Positions 14,099 through 22,808 of a stretch of 25,605 nt of DNA are shown piece after piece. The position numbers and the translations under genes are program-made. The notes beneath the pieces are model-generated. The model was not told the DNA's origin and made no database searches. It saw only the letters and a list, made by a program, of their open reading frames with translations. This stretch comes from Pseudoluteimonas sp044226035 (GTDB lineage: Bacteria; Pseudomonadota; Gammaproteobacteria; Xanthomonadales; Xanthomonadaceae). The DNA lies in contig JBGAHT010000043.1 in NCBI GenBank assembly GCA_044226035.1, positions 1 to 25,605 of the forward strand, in the 5' to 3' direction. Every line of letters starts with the position of its first letter. The first letter of the stretch is position 1.

Positions 14099-15034
14099 GT
14101 GCCGCCCTACGCCGGTCCCCCCGTCCCACGCTCCGGCGATGCCGCCGGCACGCTGCGGCTGCTGGGCTGGCTGGCGCTGGCGATCGCGCTGATCGTGCTC
14201 GACCACCGCGGCGGCTGGCTGTCGCGGATGCGCGCGCAGGTCGCGCTCGCGGCGCAACCGTTGTGGCGGCTGGCGGCGTTGCCCGGCGAAATCGGCGCCG
14301 AAGTGCAGGACGGCGTGGCCACGCGCGCGCAACTGCAACGCGACAACGAGGTGTTGCGCAACGCGTTGCTGATCAGCGGCGCGCGCATCGCGCGGCTGCA
14401 GACCGCGGCCAGCGACAACGTGCGCCTCGCCGGCATGCTCGGCGCGGTGCGTCGCGAGAACTTCGACGTGCAGCTGGTGCCCATCCTCGACGTCGACCTC
14501 GACCCGACCCACCAGCGCCTGGTGCTCGACGCCGGCAGCCGCGACGGCGTGCGCATGGGCCAGAGCGCGGTCGACGCCGGCGGCCTGCTCGGGCAGGTCG
14601 TGGCGGTGACGCCGACCACGTCCACCCTGTTGCTGCTCACCGACCCCGACCACGCGATCCCGGTGCTGGTGCAGCGCAACGGCATCCGCCTCGTCGCCTA
14701 CGGCACCGGCCGCAGCGACCGCATCGAACTGGCGAACGTGCCGATTTCCGGCGACGTGCGCGTCGGCGACCGCATCGTCACCTCGGGCCTGGGCGGGCGC
14801 TTCCCGCCGGGGTTCCCGGTCGGCACGGTGAGCGAACTGCGTCCGGACGAAAGCCGCGCCTTCCTGGTCGGCGAACTCAAGCCCGCGGCGCAGCTCGACC
14901 GCGGTCGCGACGTGTTGCTGTTGCGCAAGGTGATCGCGGCGCGCGCGCCCGCGCCTGCAGCAGCGCCCGCGACGCCAGGCGTCGCGACCCCGGCGACCAC
15001 CGCCACGCCCGCGCCGACGGAAGCGAAGCCTTGA
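14099..15034 (+). CDS. mreC: Rod-shape determining protein MreC
   Basis: This 311-residue inner-membrane protein links MreB with PBP2 and RodA from the periplasmic side. It has one transmembrane helix (about 18-37), a coiled coil (about 70-105, with LQRDNEVLRNALL) and two beta-domains holding the family motifs VDAGGLLGQV and GDRIVTSGLGGRFPPGFPVG. The C-terminal tail is Ala/Pro/Thr-rich. I chose GTG 14099, giving the usual MPPYAGPP start. A GTG at 14054 is in frame but would add residues read from the upstream repeat. The stop overlaps the mreD start. Confidence 0.94.
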   Translation: MPPYAGPPVPRSGDAAGTLRLLGWLALAIALIVLDHRGGWLSRMRAQVALAAQPLWRLAALPGEIGAEVQDGVATRAQLQRDNEVLRNALLISGARIARLQTAASDNVRLAGMLGAVRRENFDVQLVPILDVDLDPTHQRLVLDAGSRDGVRMGQSAVDAGGLLGQVVAVTPTTSTLLLLTDPDHAIPVLVQRNGIRLVAYGTGRSDRIELANVPISGDVRVGDRIVTSGLGGRFPPGFPVGTVSELRPDESRAFLVGELKPAAQLDRGRDVLLLRKVIAARAPAPAAAPATPGVATPATTATPAPTEAKP

Positions 15035-15510
15035 GCCGCGGCCGCAATTCCTGGCTGTTCCCGGTCAGCGTGCTGGTCGCGCTGCTGCTGGGCCTGCTGC
15101 CGTTGCCGGCGTGGATGCAGCCGTTCCGCCCGTACTGGCTGGCGCTGGTGATCGCGTACTGGCTGATCGAGGAACCAGAGCGCATCGGCCTGGGCATCGC
15201 CTTCGCCTGCGGCCTCGCCGCCGACCTCGCCTTCGGCAGCCTGCTCGGCGAACAGGCGCTGCGCCTGACCGTGCTCGCGTTCATCGTGCAGCGCTTCCGT
15301 TCGCAGCTGCGCTTCTTCCCGATCCCGCAGCAGGCGCTGGCGATCGGCGGCCTGTTGCTCAACGACCGCGTGGTCAGCGCCGCGGTGCACCTGGCCGTGG
15401 GCGAACCGCAGGTGCCGTGGGCGTACTGGTGGGCGCCGTTGCTGGGCATGCTGCTGTGGGCGCCGCTGTTCCTGCTGCTCGACGGGCTGCGGCTCGGTCG
15501 CCGGGCCTGA
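15031..15510 (+). CDS. mreD: Rod-shape determining protein MreD
   Basis: This 159-residue polytopic inner-membrane protein has about five hydrophobic segments and the conserved PYWLALVIAYWL region. It is a partner of MreC in the elongasome. The start is a TTG overlapping the mreC TGA (TTGA), so translation is probably coupled. This start gives a basic N-terminus (MSRGRNSW) before the first membrane helix, as expected. Length fits E. coli MreD (162). Confidence 0.93.
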   Translation: MSRGRNSWLFPVSVLVALLLGLLPLPAWMQPFRPYWLALVIAYWLIEEPERIGLGIAFACGLAADLAFGSLLGEQALRLTVLAFIVQRFRSQLRFFPIPQQALAIGGLLLNDRVVSAAVHLAVGEPQVPWAYWWAPLLGMLLWAPLFLLLDGLRLGRRA

Positions 15511-15513
15511 GCC

Positions 15514-17460
15514 GTGTTCGCGCGCCGGCGCCGGCAGCTCAAGAATCCTTCCGCGGAAACCGCGTTGTTCCGCATGCGCGCGGCGATCGGTTTCTTCGCG
15601 GTGCTGGTCGCGCTGGGCGGGCTCGCGGCGTGGTACTTCCGCCTGCAGGTGCTGCAGCACGAGGACTACGCCACGCGTTCGGAGGCCAACCGCGTGCGCC
15701 TGCGCCCGGTGGTGCCGGCGCGCGGGCTGATCCTCGACCGCAAGGGCCGGGTGCTGGCGGAAAACGTGCCGGCGTGGCGGCTGGACGTGGTGCCCGACCA
15801 GGCCGGCGACATCCCGCGGCTGGTGGCGGAGCTGTCCAGGCGCATCGCGATCTCGCCCGACGACATCGAGAAGTTCGACGACGCGCGGCGCGGCGCGCGC
15901 GGGTTCAAGCCGATCACGCTGAAGGCGCGGCTCGACGACGAGGAGATCGCGCGCTTCGCGGTCGATCGCTGGCGTTTCCCCGGCGTGGAAGTGGTGCCGT
16001 ACCTGACCCGCCGCTATCCCTACGGCGACCTGTTCGCGCACGTCGTCGGCTACGTCGGCCGCGTCGACGAGGGCGACCTGAAGCAGCTCGGCGACAACGG
16101 CGATGCGTTCACCCACGTCGGCAAGACCGGGCTGGAGCGCTATTACGACGCGGAGCTGCGCGGCAAGCTCGGCTACGAGAAGATCGAGACCAATGTCGAG
16201 GGCCGCGCGCTCGGCAGCGCCGGGCGCGTGCCGGCGACGCCGGGCACGGACCTGCGCCTGGGCATCGACCTCGACCTGCAGCGGGCGATGGTCGCCGCGT
16301 TCGGCACGCTGGAAGGCTCGGCGGTGGCGATCGATCCGCGCAACGGGCAGATCCTGGCGATGGTGAGCCTGCCCGGCTTCGATCCCAACCTGTTCGTCAA
16401 CGGCATCTCGCACGCGGATTACCGCGCGCTGATGGACAATCCCTCGCGCCCGCAGTTCAACCGCATCGTGCTCGGCGGCGTCGCGCCGGGTTCGACGGTG
16501 AAGCCGTTCCTGGGCCTGGCCGGCCTCGACAGCGGCACCCGCACCGTCGACGACAAGATCCTCTCCACCGGCATGTTCTACCTGCCCGGGCAGCGCCGCG
16601 GCTACGGCGACTCGCATCGCGGCGGCCACGGCTGGACCGACCTGCGCAAGTCCATCTACGCCTCGGTCAACACCTACTACTACACGCTGGCGCTGGCGAT
16701 GGGCATCGACAAGGTCGATGCGTACATGGCGCGCTACGGCTTCGGCAAGCCGACCGGCATCGACCTGTCCGGCGAGATCGGCGGCATCCTGCCGTCGCCG
16801 GAGTGGAAGGCGAGGAACGCGCCGAAGCAGGGCCGCTGGTATCCCGGCGACACGGTGATCTCGGCGATCGGGCAGGGCTTCTGGAAGGTGACGCCGCTGC
16901 AGCTGGCGCAAGCCACCGCCGCGCTCGCCGACGACGGCTGGCTGCATCGCCCGCACCTGGTCGCCGCGCGCCGGCACGGTTTCGGCGAAGCGTGGATCGA
17001 GGAACCGCAACCGGCGCCGCGCCGCATCAGCGACGACGAAGCGCACCTGCAGGCGGTGCGCGAAGGCATGATCGGCACCGTGCACGGCGCCGGCACCGCG
17101 ACCAACATCCGTTACGGGCTCACCTATCTGATCGCCGGCAAGACCGGCACCGCGCAGGTGGTGAGCCGCCGCGGCAGCGCCGCGCTGGATCCGCGCAAGC
17201 TGCCGATGAATTTGCGCCACCGCGGTTTGTTCATCGCCTACGCGCCGGCCGACAAGCCGACCATCGCGATCGCGGTCGCGATCGAGGGCGGCGGCTACGG
17301 CGCCGACAGCGCCGCGCCGATCGCGCGCAAGGTGTTCGACGCCTGGCTGCTGGGCAAGATGCCGGAAACCGACGCGCACGGGAACCAGACCGTGCATTTC
17401 GAGAACGTGTCCGGCGCGGTCGACGGCGCGACGACGGCGTCGCCGGGGGCGGCGCCGTGA
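15514..17460 (+). CDS. mrdA: Penicillin-binding protein 2 (elongation transpeptidase)
   Basis: This 648-residue class B PBP cross-links peptidoglycan during elongation. A basic N-terminus and one transmembrane helix (about 22-43) precede the pedestal domain with RGLILDRKGRVLA. The transpeptidase domain shows SxxK at Ser327-Lys330 (PGSTVKPF), SxN at Ser384-Asn386 (SVNTYY) and KTGT from Lys543. All are intact. GTG start three bases after the mreD stop; the stop overlaps the rodA start by GTGA. It pairs with RodA, its cognate SEDS glycosyltransferase. Confidence 0.97.
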   Translation: MFARRRRQLKNPSAETALFRMRAAIGFFAVLVALGGLAAWYFRLQVLQHEDYATRSEANRVRLRPVVPARGLILDRKGRVLAENVPAWRLDVVPDQAGDIPRLVAELSRRIAISPDDIEKFDDARRGARGFKPITLKARLDDEEIARFAVDRWRFPGVEVVPYLTRRYPYGDLFAHVVGYVGRVDEGDLKQLGDNGDAFTHVGKTGLERYYDAELRGKLGYEKIETNVEGRALGSAGRVPATPGTDLRLGIDLDLQRAMVAAFGTLEGSAVAIDPRNGQILAMVSLPGFDPNLFVNGISHADYRALMDNPSRPQFNRIVLGGVAPGSTVKPFLGLAGLDSGTRTVDDKILSTGMFYLPGQRRGYGDSHRGGHGWTDLRKSIYASVNTYYYTLALAMGIDKVDAYMARYGFGKPTGIDLSGEIGGILPSPEWKARNAPKQGRWYPGDTVISAIGQGFWKVTPLQLAQATAALADDGWLHRPHLVAARRHGFGEAWIEEPQPAPRRISDDEAHLQAVREGMIGTVHGAGTATNIRYGLTYLIAGKTGTAQVVSRRGSAALDPRKLPMNLRHRGLFIAYAPADKPTIAIAVAIEGGGYGADSAAPIARKVFDAWLLGKMPETDAHGNQTVHFENVSGAVDGATTASPGAAP

Positions 17461-18566
17461 ACCTGCTGCTGTACTGGTTGCGCGATGCCTGGGCGCGGCT
17501 CACGCGCACGCTCGACGGGCCGTTGTGCCTGGCGCTCGCCGCGCTGATGGGCATCGGCCTGGCGGTGCTGTACAGCGCGGGCAACGAAAGCCCGCGGCTG
17601 GTCATGGCGCAGGGCGTGCGCTACGCGTTCGGCATCGCCGCGATGTGGGCGCTGTCGCGGCTGCCGCCGCACCGGCTGCGCAACGCGACGCCGGCGTTCT
17701 ACGCGCTGTCGATCCTGCCGCTGGTGGCGGTGCTGCTGATCGGCAGCGGCAAGCACGGCAACCTGTGGATCAACCTCGGCGTGTTCTATTTCCAGCCCTC
17801 GGAATTGTGGAAGCTGGCGTTGCCGATGATGCTGGCCTGGCACCTCGACCGCGGGCCGCTGCCGCCGCGCCTGCAGCCGGTGCTCGTCGCCGCGGTGCTG
17901 ATGGCCTTGCCGATCGGCCTGATCCTGCTGCAGCCGGACTTCGGCACCGCGATGCTGGTGGCGGCCAGCGGCGTGTTCGTGCTGTTCCTCGCCGGGCTGT
18001 CGTGGTGGTGGTTCGCGGCCGCGGCCGCGGGCGTGGCGACCGTCGCGCCGATGGCGTGGTTCTGGCTGCTGCGCCCGTACCAGAAGGACCGCATCCTCAC
18101 CTTCCTCAACCCCGAATCCGATCCGATGGGCGCGGGCTGGAACATCATCCAGTCGAAGATCGCGATCGGCGGCGGCGGCCTGTTCGGAAAGGGCTGGGGC
18201 CACGGCACGCAATCGCACCTGGACTACCTGCCCGAGCACACCACCGATTTCGTGTTCGCGGTGCTGAGCGAGGAATTCGGCTGGGTCGGCGTGGCCGTGG
18301 TGCTGGCGCTGTACCTGTTCGTGATCGGGCGCTGCCTGTGGATCGCGGGCCAGGCGCGCGACGGCTACTCGCGCCTGCTCGCCGGCGCGCTCGGCCTGTC
18401 GCTGTTCGTGTACGTGCTGGTGAACGGCGGCATGATTTCCGGCTTGCTGCCGGTGGTGGGCGTGCCGATGCCGCTGCTCAGTTATGGCGGCACCGCGGCG
18501 GTGTCGCTGCTCGCGGGCATGGGCGTGGTGATGTCGATCCGTTCGCACCGGGGCGTGAACGGCTGA
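17457..18566 (+). CDS. rodA: SEDS glycosyltransferase RodA
   Basis: This 369-residue polytopic membrane protein polymerises lipid II into glycan strands in complex with PBP2. The SEDS hallmark loops are visible: GWNIIQSKIAIGGGGLFGKGWG, then LPEHTTDFVFAVLSEEFGW with catalytic Asp264 in TTDF, then LPLLSYGGTA near the C-terminus. About ten membrane segments are expected. Length matches E. coli RodA (370). The GTG start overlaps the mrdA stop, indicating coupled translation and likely 1:1 synthesis. Confidence 0.97.
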   Translation: MNLLLYWLRDAWARLTRTLDGPLCLALAALMGIGLAVLYSAGNESPRLVMAQGVRYAFGIAAMWALSRLPPHRLRNATPAFYALSILPLVAVLLIGSGKHGNLWINLGVFYFQPSELWKLALPMMLAWHLDRGPLPPRLQPVLVAAVLMALPIGLILLQPDFGTAMLVAASGVFVLFLAGLSWWWFAAAAAGVATVAPMAWFWLLRPYQKDRILTFLNPESDPMGAGWNIIQSKIAIGGGGLFGKGWGHGTQSHLDYLPEHTTDFVFAVLSEEFGWVGVAVVLALYLFVIGRCLWIAGQARDGYSRLLAGALGLSLFVYVLVNGGMISGLLPVVGVPMPLLSYGGTAAVSLLAGMGVVMSIRSHRGVNG

Positions 18567-18600
18567 ACGCGGAAGGCGCGGGCGCCTCGGCGTCGCGTGC

Positions 18601-18606
18601 TACCCT
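18601..18606 (+). promoter_or_regulatory. Candidate -10 box for mltB
   Basis: TACCCT lies eight bases before the mltB ATG, following the same pattern as the other short-leader starts in this window but with weaker similarity to TATAAT. The 48-base gap after rodA leaves room for an internal promoter. The site is weak and read-through from rodA is equally possible. Confidence 0.3.
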
Positions 18607-18614
18607 CCGCGCCG

Positions 18615-19730
18615 ATGATCCGACGCGCCCTGCTCAGCCTCGTCCCGATCGCGCTCGCCGCCTGCGCAGCGCAACAGCCCGAAACTCCCCCGCCAGCGCC
18701 GGCCATGCCAGTGCCGCAGCCGGTGGCGTTGTTGCCGCCGGTGCCGCAGCCGCCGGAACGCCCGGTCGCGCCGGCGTCGGTGGCCGATCCGGCGATCCCC
18801 GAGGCGCAGCGGCGCGAGGCCTTCGTCGCCTGGGCCGCGCGCGATTTCGGCGTGGACGCGGACGCGGTGCGCGCCGGCCTCGCGCAGGCGCAGTTCAAGC
18901 AGAACATCATCGACGCGATGAACCGCCCGGCCGAGGCGGTGAAGCCGTGGCGCGACTACCGCCCGATCTTCCTCACCCCGCAGCGCATCGACGGCGGCCG
19001 CGCGTTCTACGCCCGCTATCGCGCCGACCTCGACCGCATCGCCGCGCAGACCGGCGTTCCGGCGGAGATCATCACCGCGATCATCGGGGTGGAAACCCAG
19101 TACGGCGCGAACGCGGGCAAGTACCGCGCGCTCGACGCGCTGTCCACGCTCGCGTTCGGCTATCCCAAGCGCGCGCCGTTCTTCGCCGCCGAACTCGCGC
19201 AGCTGTTCGCGCTGGCGAAGGAGGAAGGCTTCGATCCCGCCGCGCCGGTCGGCAGCTACGCCGGCGCGATGGGCTGGGGCCAGTTCATGCCCTCGAGCTG
19301 GCGCACCTGGGGGCGCGACGGCGACGGCGACGGACGCCGCGATCTGATTTCCGACCCCGACGACGTGTTCGCCTCGATCGCGAACTACTTCGTCGCGCAC
19401 GGCTGGCAGCGCGGCGCGCCGGTGGCCGGGCGCGCGGACAAGGCCGCGGATGCGCCGGACTTCGTGCCGCCCGATCCGAAGGCGCTGGACCCGGTGTATC
19501 CGCTCGCCTTGCTCGAATCGAAGGGCTATTCGCTGCGCGCGGGCGAACCGCGCGCGCAAGGCGCGGTGGTGGTCGCGCTCGACGGCGACGCCGGCCGCGA
19601 ATACTGGCTGGGCTACCGCAACTTCTACGTCATCACCCGCTACAACCGTTCGCCGATGTACGCGATGGCGGTGTGGCAGCTGGCGCAGGCGATCGCCGCC
19701 GCGCCGCAAGCCGGGGCGGCGCAGCCGTGA
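18615..19730 (+). CDS. mltB: Membrane-bound lytic murein transglycosylase B
   Basis: This 371-residue outer-membrane lipoprotein cleaves glycan strands to form 1,6-anhydroMurNAc ends. The signal MIRRALLSLVPIALAAC has lipobox LAAC (Cys17), followed by a Pro-rich linker (to about 55). The catalytic Glu160 lies in IGVETQYG. Further on are MGWGQFMPSSWRTW and the calcium-binding DGDGDGRRDL of the Slt35 type, and a C-terminal RNFYVITRYNRSP motif. The stop overlaps the rlpA start (GTGA). It lies between the elongation synthases and rlpA-dacA, as in other Xanthomonadales. Confidence 0.96.
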   Translation: MIRRALLSLVPIALAACAAQQPETPPPAPAMPVPQPVALLPPVPQPPERPVAPASVADPAIPEAQRREAFVAWAARDFGVDADAVRAGLAQAQFKQNIIDAMNRPAEAVKPWRDYRPIFLTPQRIDGGRAFYARYRADLDRIAAQTGVPAEIITAIIGVETQYGANAGKYRALDALSTLAFGYPKRAPFFAAELAQLFALAKEEGFDPAAPVGSYAGAMGWGQFMPSSWRTWGRDGDGDGRRDLISDPDDVFASIANYFVAHGWQRGAPVAGRADKAADAPDFVPPDPKALDPVYPLALLESKGYSLRAGEPRAQGAVVVALDGDAGREYWLGYRNFYVITRYNRSPMYAMAVWQLAQAIAAAPQAGAAQP

Positions 19731-21044
19731 TCCGCGCGGCGCTGGTGTCGTCGCTCGCGCTGGCGCTCGCGGCCTGCGCGGCGAACCCGCCGAAGCAGGC
19801 GCCGCCGCTCGCCTCGTCGAAACCCGCGCGCGCGCATCCGGCGACGGGCGCTTCGCCGTATGCGCCGGCGCAGGAAGACCTGTCCAAGCGCGGCGGCATG
19901 GTCGGCGACCTGTACAAGCCCGGCGAACCCGACACGGTGCCGACCGACATCCCCGACGTCGACCGCATCCCGGAACCGACCGTGCGCGCCGAGCCGAAGT
20001 CGCGCTACGGCAATCGTTCCTACAGCGTGCTCGGCCAGCGCTACCAGGTGCTCGACAGCGCCGAGGGCTACGACGAGGTCGGCACCGCTTCGTTCTACGG
20101 CAACAAGTTCCACGGCCGGCGCACCTCCAACCTGGAGGTGTACGACATGTACGCCTTCACCGCCGCGCACAAGACCTTGCCGCTGCCGAGCTACGCGCGC
20201 GTCACCAACCTCGACAACGGGCGCTCGATCGTGGTCCGCGTCAACGACCGCGGGCCGTTCCATCCCGGCCGCATCATCGACCTCAGCTACGCCGCCGCGG
20301 TGAAGCTGGGCTATCGCGACAAGGGCACCGCGCGGGTGGAAGTGAAGGGCCTGGCCGGGCCGGAAGACGACGCCAGCGAACCGGGCGGCATGCTCGCCTC
20401 GGCCGCGCCGCCGCCGGAGGCGCGCGTGGCCACCGGCAAGCCGACGCTTTCGCCGCAGCCGAACGTCGATACCGCGATGGACAAGCTGGTGGATGCGCTG
20501 CCGATCGCCAGCGCGAACGCCGGCGAACGCGTCGCGCCCGCGATCGCGGCGGCCGATCCGGCGAACCGCGACCTGCGCTTCGACATGCGCCAGGACGGCC
20601 GCACCATGACCGCGGACGAATTCGATGCGTGGATGCGCACGCGCCGGGGTGCGGGTCGCGACCGGCCAGCCGGGTGCGCCGGACCCCGCGCCCGCGGGCG
20701 TGGCGTCGGTGGCGGCCAAGCCCGCGCCCGTCGCGGCCGCGCCCCTGGCCATGGCGCCTCCGCCTCCGCCGGCGACCGCCGCCGCGGTGGTCGCCGCGGC
20801 CGTCCTGGCCAGCGGCGACGTGACCTTGCAGGTCGCCAGTTTCGGCAACGAACAGAACGCCCGGCGCGCGCTGGCCATGCTGCAGGGCGCGAGCATTCCC
20901 GGCGCGCAGCTGCAGGACGCCGACATCGGCGGCAAGCGCGTGTGGCGGTTGCGGATCGGGCCGGTCGCGGCCGCGACCGCGCCGGAACTCGCGGCCAGGG
21001 TGGTGGGTCTGGGGTTCGGACAGCCGCAGCGCGTCAGGGATTAA
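19727..21044 (+). pseudogene. rlpA: rlpA, septal lytic transglycosylase, frameshifted before the SPOR domain
   Basis: The lipoprotein signal MIRAALVSSLALALAAC (Cys17) and the RlpA double-psi beta-barrel (about 115-205: GTASFYGNKFHGRRTSN, VRVNDRGPFHPGRIIDLS) are in one frame. The SPOR domain (GDVTLQVASFGNEQNARRAL through GGKRVWRLRIGPV, ending VRD-TAA) is in another. Reading one base fewer at GGGG (20646-20649) restores a continuous 438-residue protein, RTRR then VRVATGQPG. RlpA of Pseudomonas cleaves denuded glycan, which SPOR binds at the septum. As written, the catalytic part survives but SPOR is lost, and the frame runs open into dacA. A sequencing or assembly error is quite possible; a real recent mutation or slippage is the alternative. 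Confidence 0.88.
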
Positions 21045-21067
21045 CCCGCCGAACAGCTAGAATTGGC

Positions 21068-21147
21068 GTCATTCCGGCGGAAGCCGGAACCCAGTTTTTT
21101 CGCCGGATGCGAGTCCAGAGCTGGGTCCCGGCTTTCGCCGGGATGAC
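21068..21147. repeat. Paired palindromic repeat, family A, second full copy
   Basis: The 80-base element is bounded by GTCAT and ATGAC. The left arm begins GTCATTCCGGCGGAAGCCGG and the right arm ends GGCTTTCGCCGGGATGAC. Inner parts AACCCAG and CTGGGT pair. It sits between rlpA and dacA, in a gap of 161 bases. Its sequence has changed in a compensating way from the copy at 2526-2620, which points to selection for, or copying of, the folded form. Confidence 0.88.
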
Positions 21148-21205
21148 GAAAACATTTTTCCCGCCGCATCCTGCGCGGCGGCTTCCCCATGGAGTTCCCG
21201 TTTCG

Positions 21206-22411
21206 ATGATCGTTCGCCCGCTGTTCGCCGTCTTCGCCACCGCCGCCTTCGGCCTCGCCTTCGCCCAGACCCCGGCGCCGCAGCCGGCTCCGCCCGCGGC
21301 CGTGGCCAGCGGCGAGTTGCCGATCCCGCCGGCGCCCGCGCCGAAGGTCTCGAAGGCCTGGGTGCTGATGGATTACGCCACCGGCCAGGTGCTCGCCGGC
21401 GACAACGCCGACGCGCAGGTGGAACCGGCGAGCATCACCAAGGTGATGACCAGCTATGTCATCGCCGCGGAAATGCAGCACGGCAAGGTCAAGGCCGACG
21501 ACCAGGTGATGATGACCGAGCACGCCTGGCGCGAAGGCGGCGCCGGCACCGACGGCAGCTACAGCGGCTTCGAGGTCAACAAGACCGCGCCGCTGGTGGA
21601 AATGGAAAAGGGCATGGTGGTGCAGTCGGGCAACGACGCCGCGATCGCGCTGGCCGAGCACGTCGCCGGCAGCGAGGAGGCGTTCGCTTCGCTGATGAAT
21701 TCGTACGCGGCCAAGATCGGGCTCAAGCATTCGCACTTCGTCAACCCGACCGGCCTGTCGGCCGAGGGCCACTACACCACCGCGCACGACCTGGCCCTGC
21801 TCGGCCGCGCACTGATCCGCGATTACCCGACCTCGTATTCCTACAACAAGATCAAGGAATTCACGGTCGGCCCGATCACCCAGCCCAACCGCAACCTGCT
21901 GCTGTGGCGCGATCCGTCCGTCGACGGCATCAAGACCGGCCACACCTCGAGCGCGGGCTACTGCCTGATGGCCTCCGCGCAGCGCGGCGACCAGCGCCTG
22001 ATCGCGGTGGTGATGGGCGACAGCAGCGAGAACCAGCGCGCGGTCGATGCGCAGGCGCTGCTGAACTGGGGCTTCCGCTTCTACGAATCGCACAAGCTCT
22101 ACGACGCCGGCAAGCAGGTCGCGACCCAGCGCGTGTGGAAGGGCGCCACCGACAGCGTGCGCCTCGGCGTGGCGCAGCCGCTGCTGGTGAGCAGCCCGCG
22201 CGGCCAGTACGACCGCATGAAGGCGACGATGGACATCCAGAAGACGCTGGTCGCGCCGATCGCCAAGGGCCAGGCGCTGGGCACGGTGAAGGTCGCGCTG
22301 GACGGCAAGCTGATCGCGCAGGCGCCGCTGGTCGCGCTGGACGACGTGCCGCAGGGCGGTTTCTTCAAGCGCCTGTGGGATTCGCTGCTGATGTGGTGGC
22401 ATTCGCTCTGA
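21206..22411 (+). CDS. dacA: D-alanyl-D-alanine carboxypeptidase (PBP5/6 type)
   Basis: This 401-residue class C PBP removes the terminal D-Ala from peptidoglycan stem peptides. The signal peptide MIVRPLFAVFATAAFGLAFA is cleaved before QTPAP. Catalytic motifs are intact: Ser76-x-x-Lys79 in PASITKVMT, Ser141-Gly-Asn143 in VQSGNDAA and Lys243-Thr-Gly in IKTGHTSSAGYC. A C-terminal beta-domain follows and the protein ends in the amphipathic anchor GGFFKRLWDSLLMWWHSL. Start ATG 21206 fits the signal peptide. The frame is open upstream through the repeat into the frameshifted rlpA, which I treat as accidental. A terminator follows. Confidence 0.97.
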   Translation: MIVRPLFAVFATAAFGLAFAQTPAPQPAPPAAVASGELPIPPAPAPKVSKAWVLMDYATGQVLAGDNADAQVEPASITKVMTSYVIAAEMQHGKVKADDQVMMTEHAWREGGAGTDGSYSGFEVNKTAPLVEMEKGMVVQSGNDAAIALAEHVAGSEEAFASLMNSYAAKIGLKHSHFVNPTGLSAEGHYTTAHDLALLGRALIRDYPTSYSYNKIKEFTVGPITQPNRNLLLWRDPSVDGIKTGHTSSAGYCLMASAQRGDQRLIAVVMGDSSENQRAVDAQALLNWGFRFYESHKLYDAGKQVATQRVWKGATDSVRLGVAQPLLVSSPRGQYDRMKATMDIQKTLVAPIAKGQALGTVKVALDGKLIAQAPLVALDDVPQGGFFKRLWDSLLMWWHSL

Positions 22412-22452
22412 CCGGAGCCGCAGCGCTCGGCATGTCGGGCGCATGCGTGCAG

Positions 22453-22482
22453 GAAGGCCGGCGCGAGCCGGCCTTCGCTTTT
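22453..22482 (+). terminator. Intrinsic terminator after dacA
   Basis: GAAGGCCGGC (22453-22462) and GCCGGCCTTC (22467-22476) form a perfect 10-bp stem with a GCGA tetraloop, followed by GCTTTT. It lies 41 bases after the dacA stop and probably ends the elongation block transcript. On the minus strand no T-run follows the stem, so it mainly serves the plus strand. Confidence 0.88.
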
Positions 22483-22498
22483 CCGGAACCGCGATCGA

Positions 22499-22705
22499 TC
22501 AGAGCCGGATGAACCTGGGAATCGCCATCAGCACGGCGCCGACCAGCACCATGAGCCACGCGTTCGACACGAACCAGGGGAAGGCGACCAGGCCGATGCC
22601 GCAGACCAGCGCGATCGGCGCGGACTGGCGCTTGCCGTAGACGCAATAGCCCATGCCGATCGCGCCGAACAGCATGCCCCACCACAGGCTCGCGCTGCCG
22701 CCCAT
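22499..22705 (-). CDS. Small two-helix membrane protein
   Basis: This 68-residue predicted inner-membrane protein begins MGGSASLWWGMLFGAIGMGYC and has two or three hydrophobic segments with a YGKRQ turn between the first and second. It ends MAIPRFIRL. I recognise it as a type of small conserved hypothetical protein frequent in Xanthomonadales but know no function. The ATG at 22705 is favoured because GGAGG lies six bases upstream of it on the minus strand. Longer in-frame starts (22744, 22816) would run into the divergent ybeD promoter and add a low-complexity Arg-rich stretch. It is convergent with dacA and divergent from ybeD. Confidence 0.75.
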   Translation of the reverse strand: MGGSASLWWGMLFGAIGMGYCVYGKRQSAPIALVCGIGLVAFPWFVSNAWLMVLVGAVLMAIPRFIRL

Positions 22706-22773
22706 CCCGCGCCTCCGCCGCGCCGGCCGCCCCGGCGCCGCCATGGTACGGCCGCGGGATGCGGACCGGCGGC

Positions 22774-22802
22774 TTGGGTTGCGGCCCGATCGCCCCGATA
22801 AT
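22774..22802 (+). promoter_or_regulatory. Promoter of ybeD, predicted leaderless
   Basis: TTGGGT (22774-22779) and GATAAT (22797-22802) are separated by 17 bases, the canonical sigma70 spacing. The ATG follows the -10 box after six bases (CCGCGC), so the transcript would begin at or next to the start codon. This is the most complete of the short-leader promoters in the window. Confidence 0.6.
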
Positions 22803-22808
22803 CCGCGC

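Noticed and set aside
14698..17397. Minus-strand open frame of 899 codons.
   Set aside because: It is antisense to mreC, mreD and mrdA. Its composition (Gln/Arg/His/Ala-rich) is that of a GC-driven shadow and no domain is visible.
17525..22411. One frame is open for 1628 codons across rodA, mltB, rlpA and dacA.
   Set aside because: In high-GC DNA long shadow frames are common. Up to 19727 this frame is out of phase with rodA and mltB, whose real frames are well supported. Only the rlpA-dacA part is real protein, and it is reported under the frameshift.
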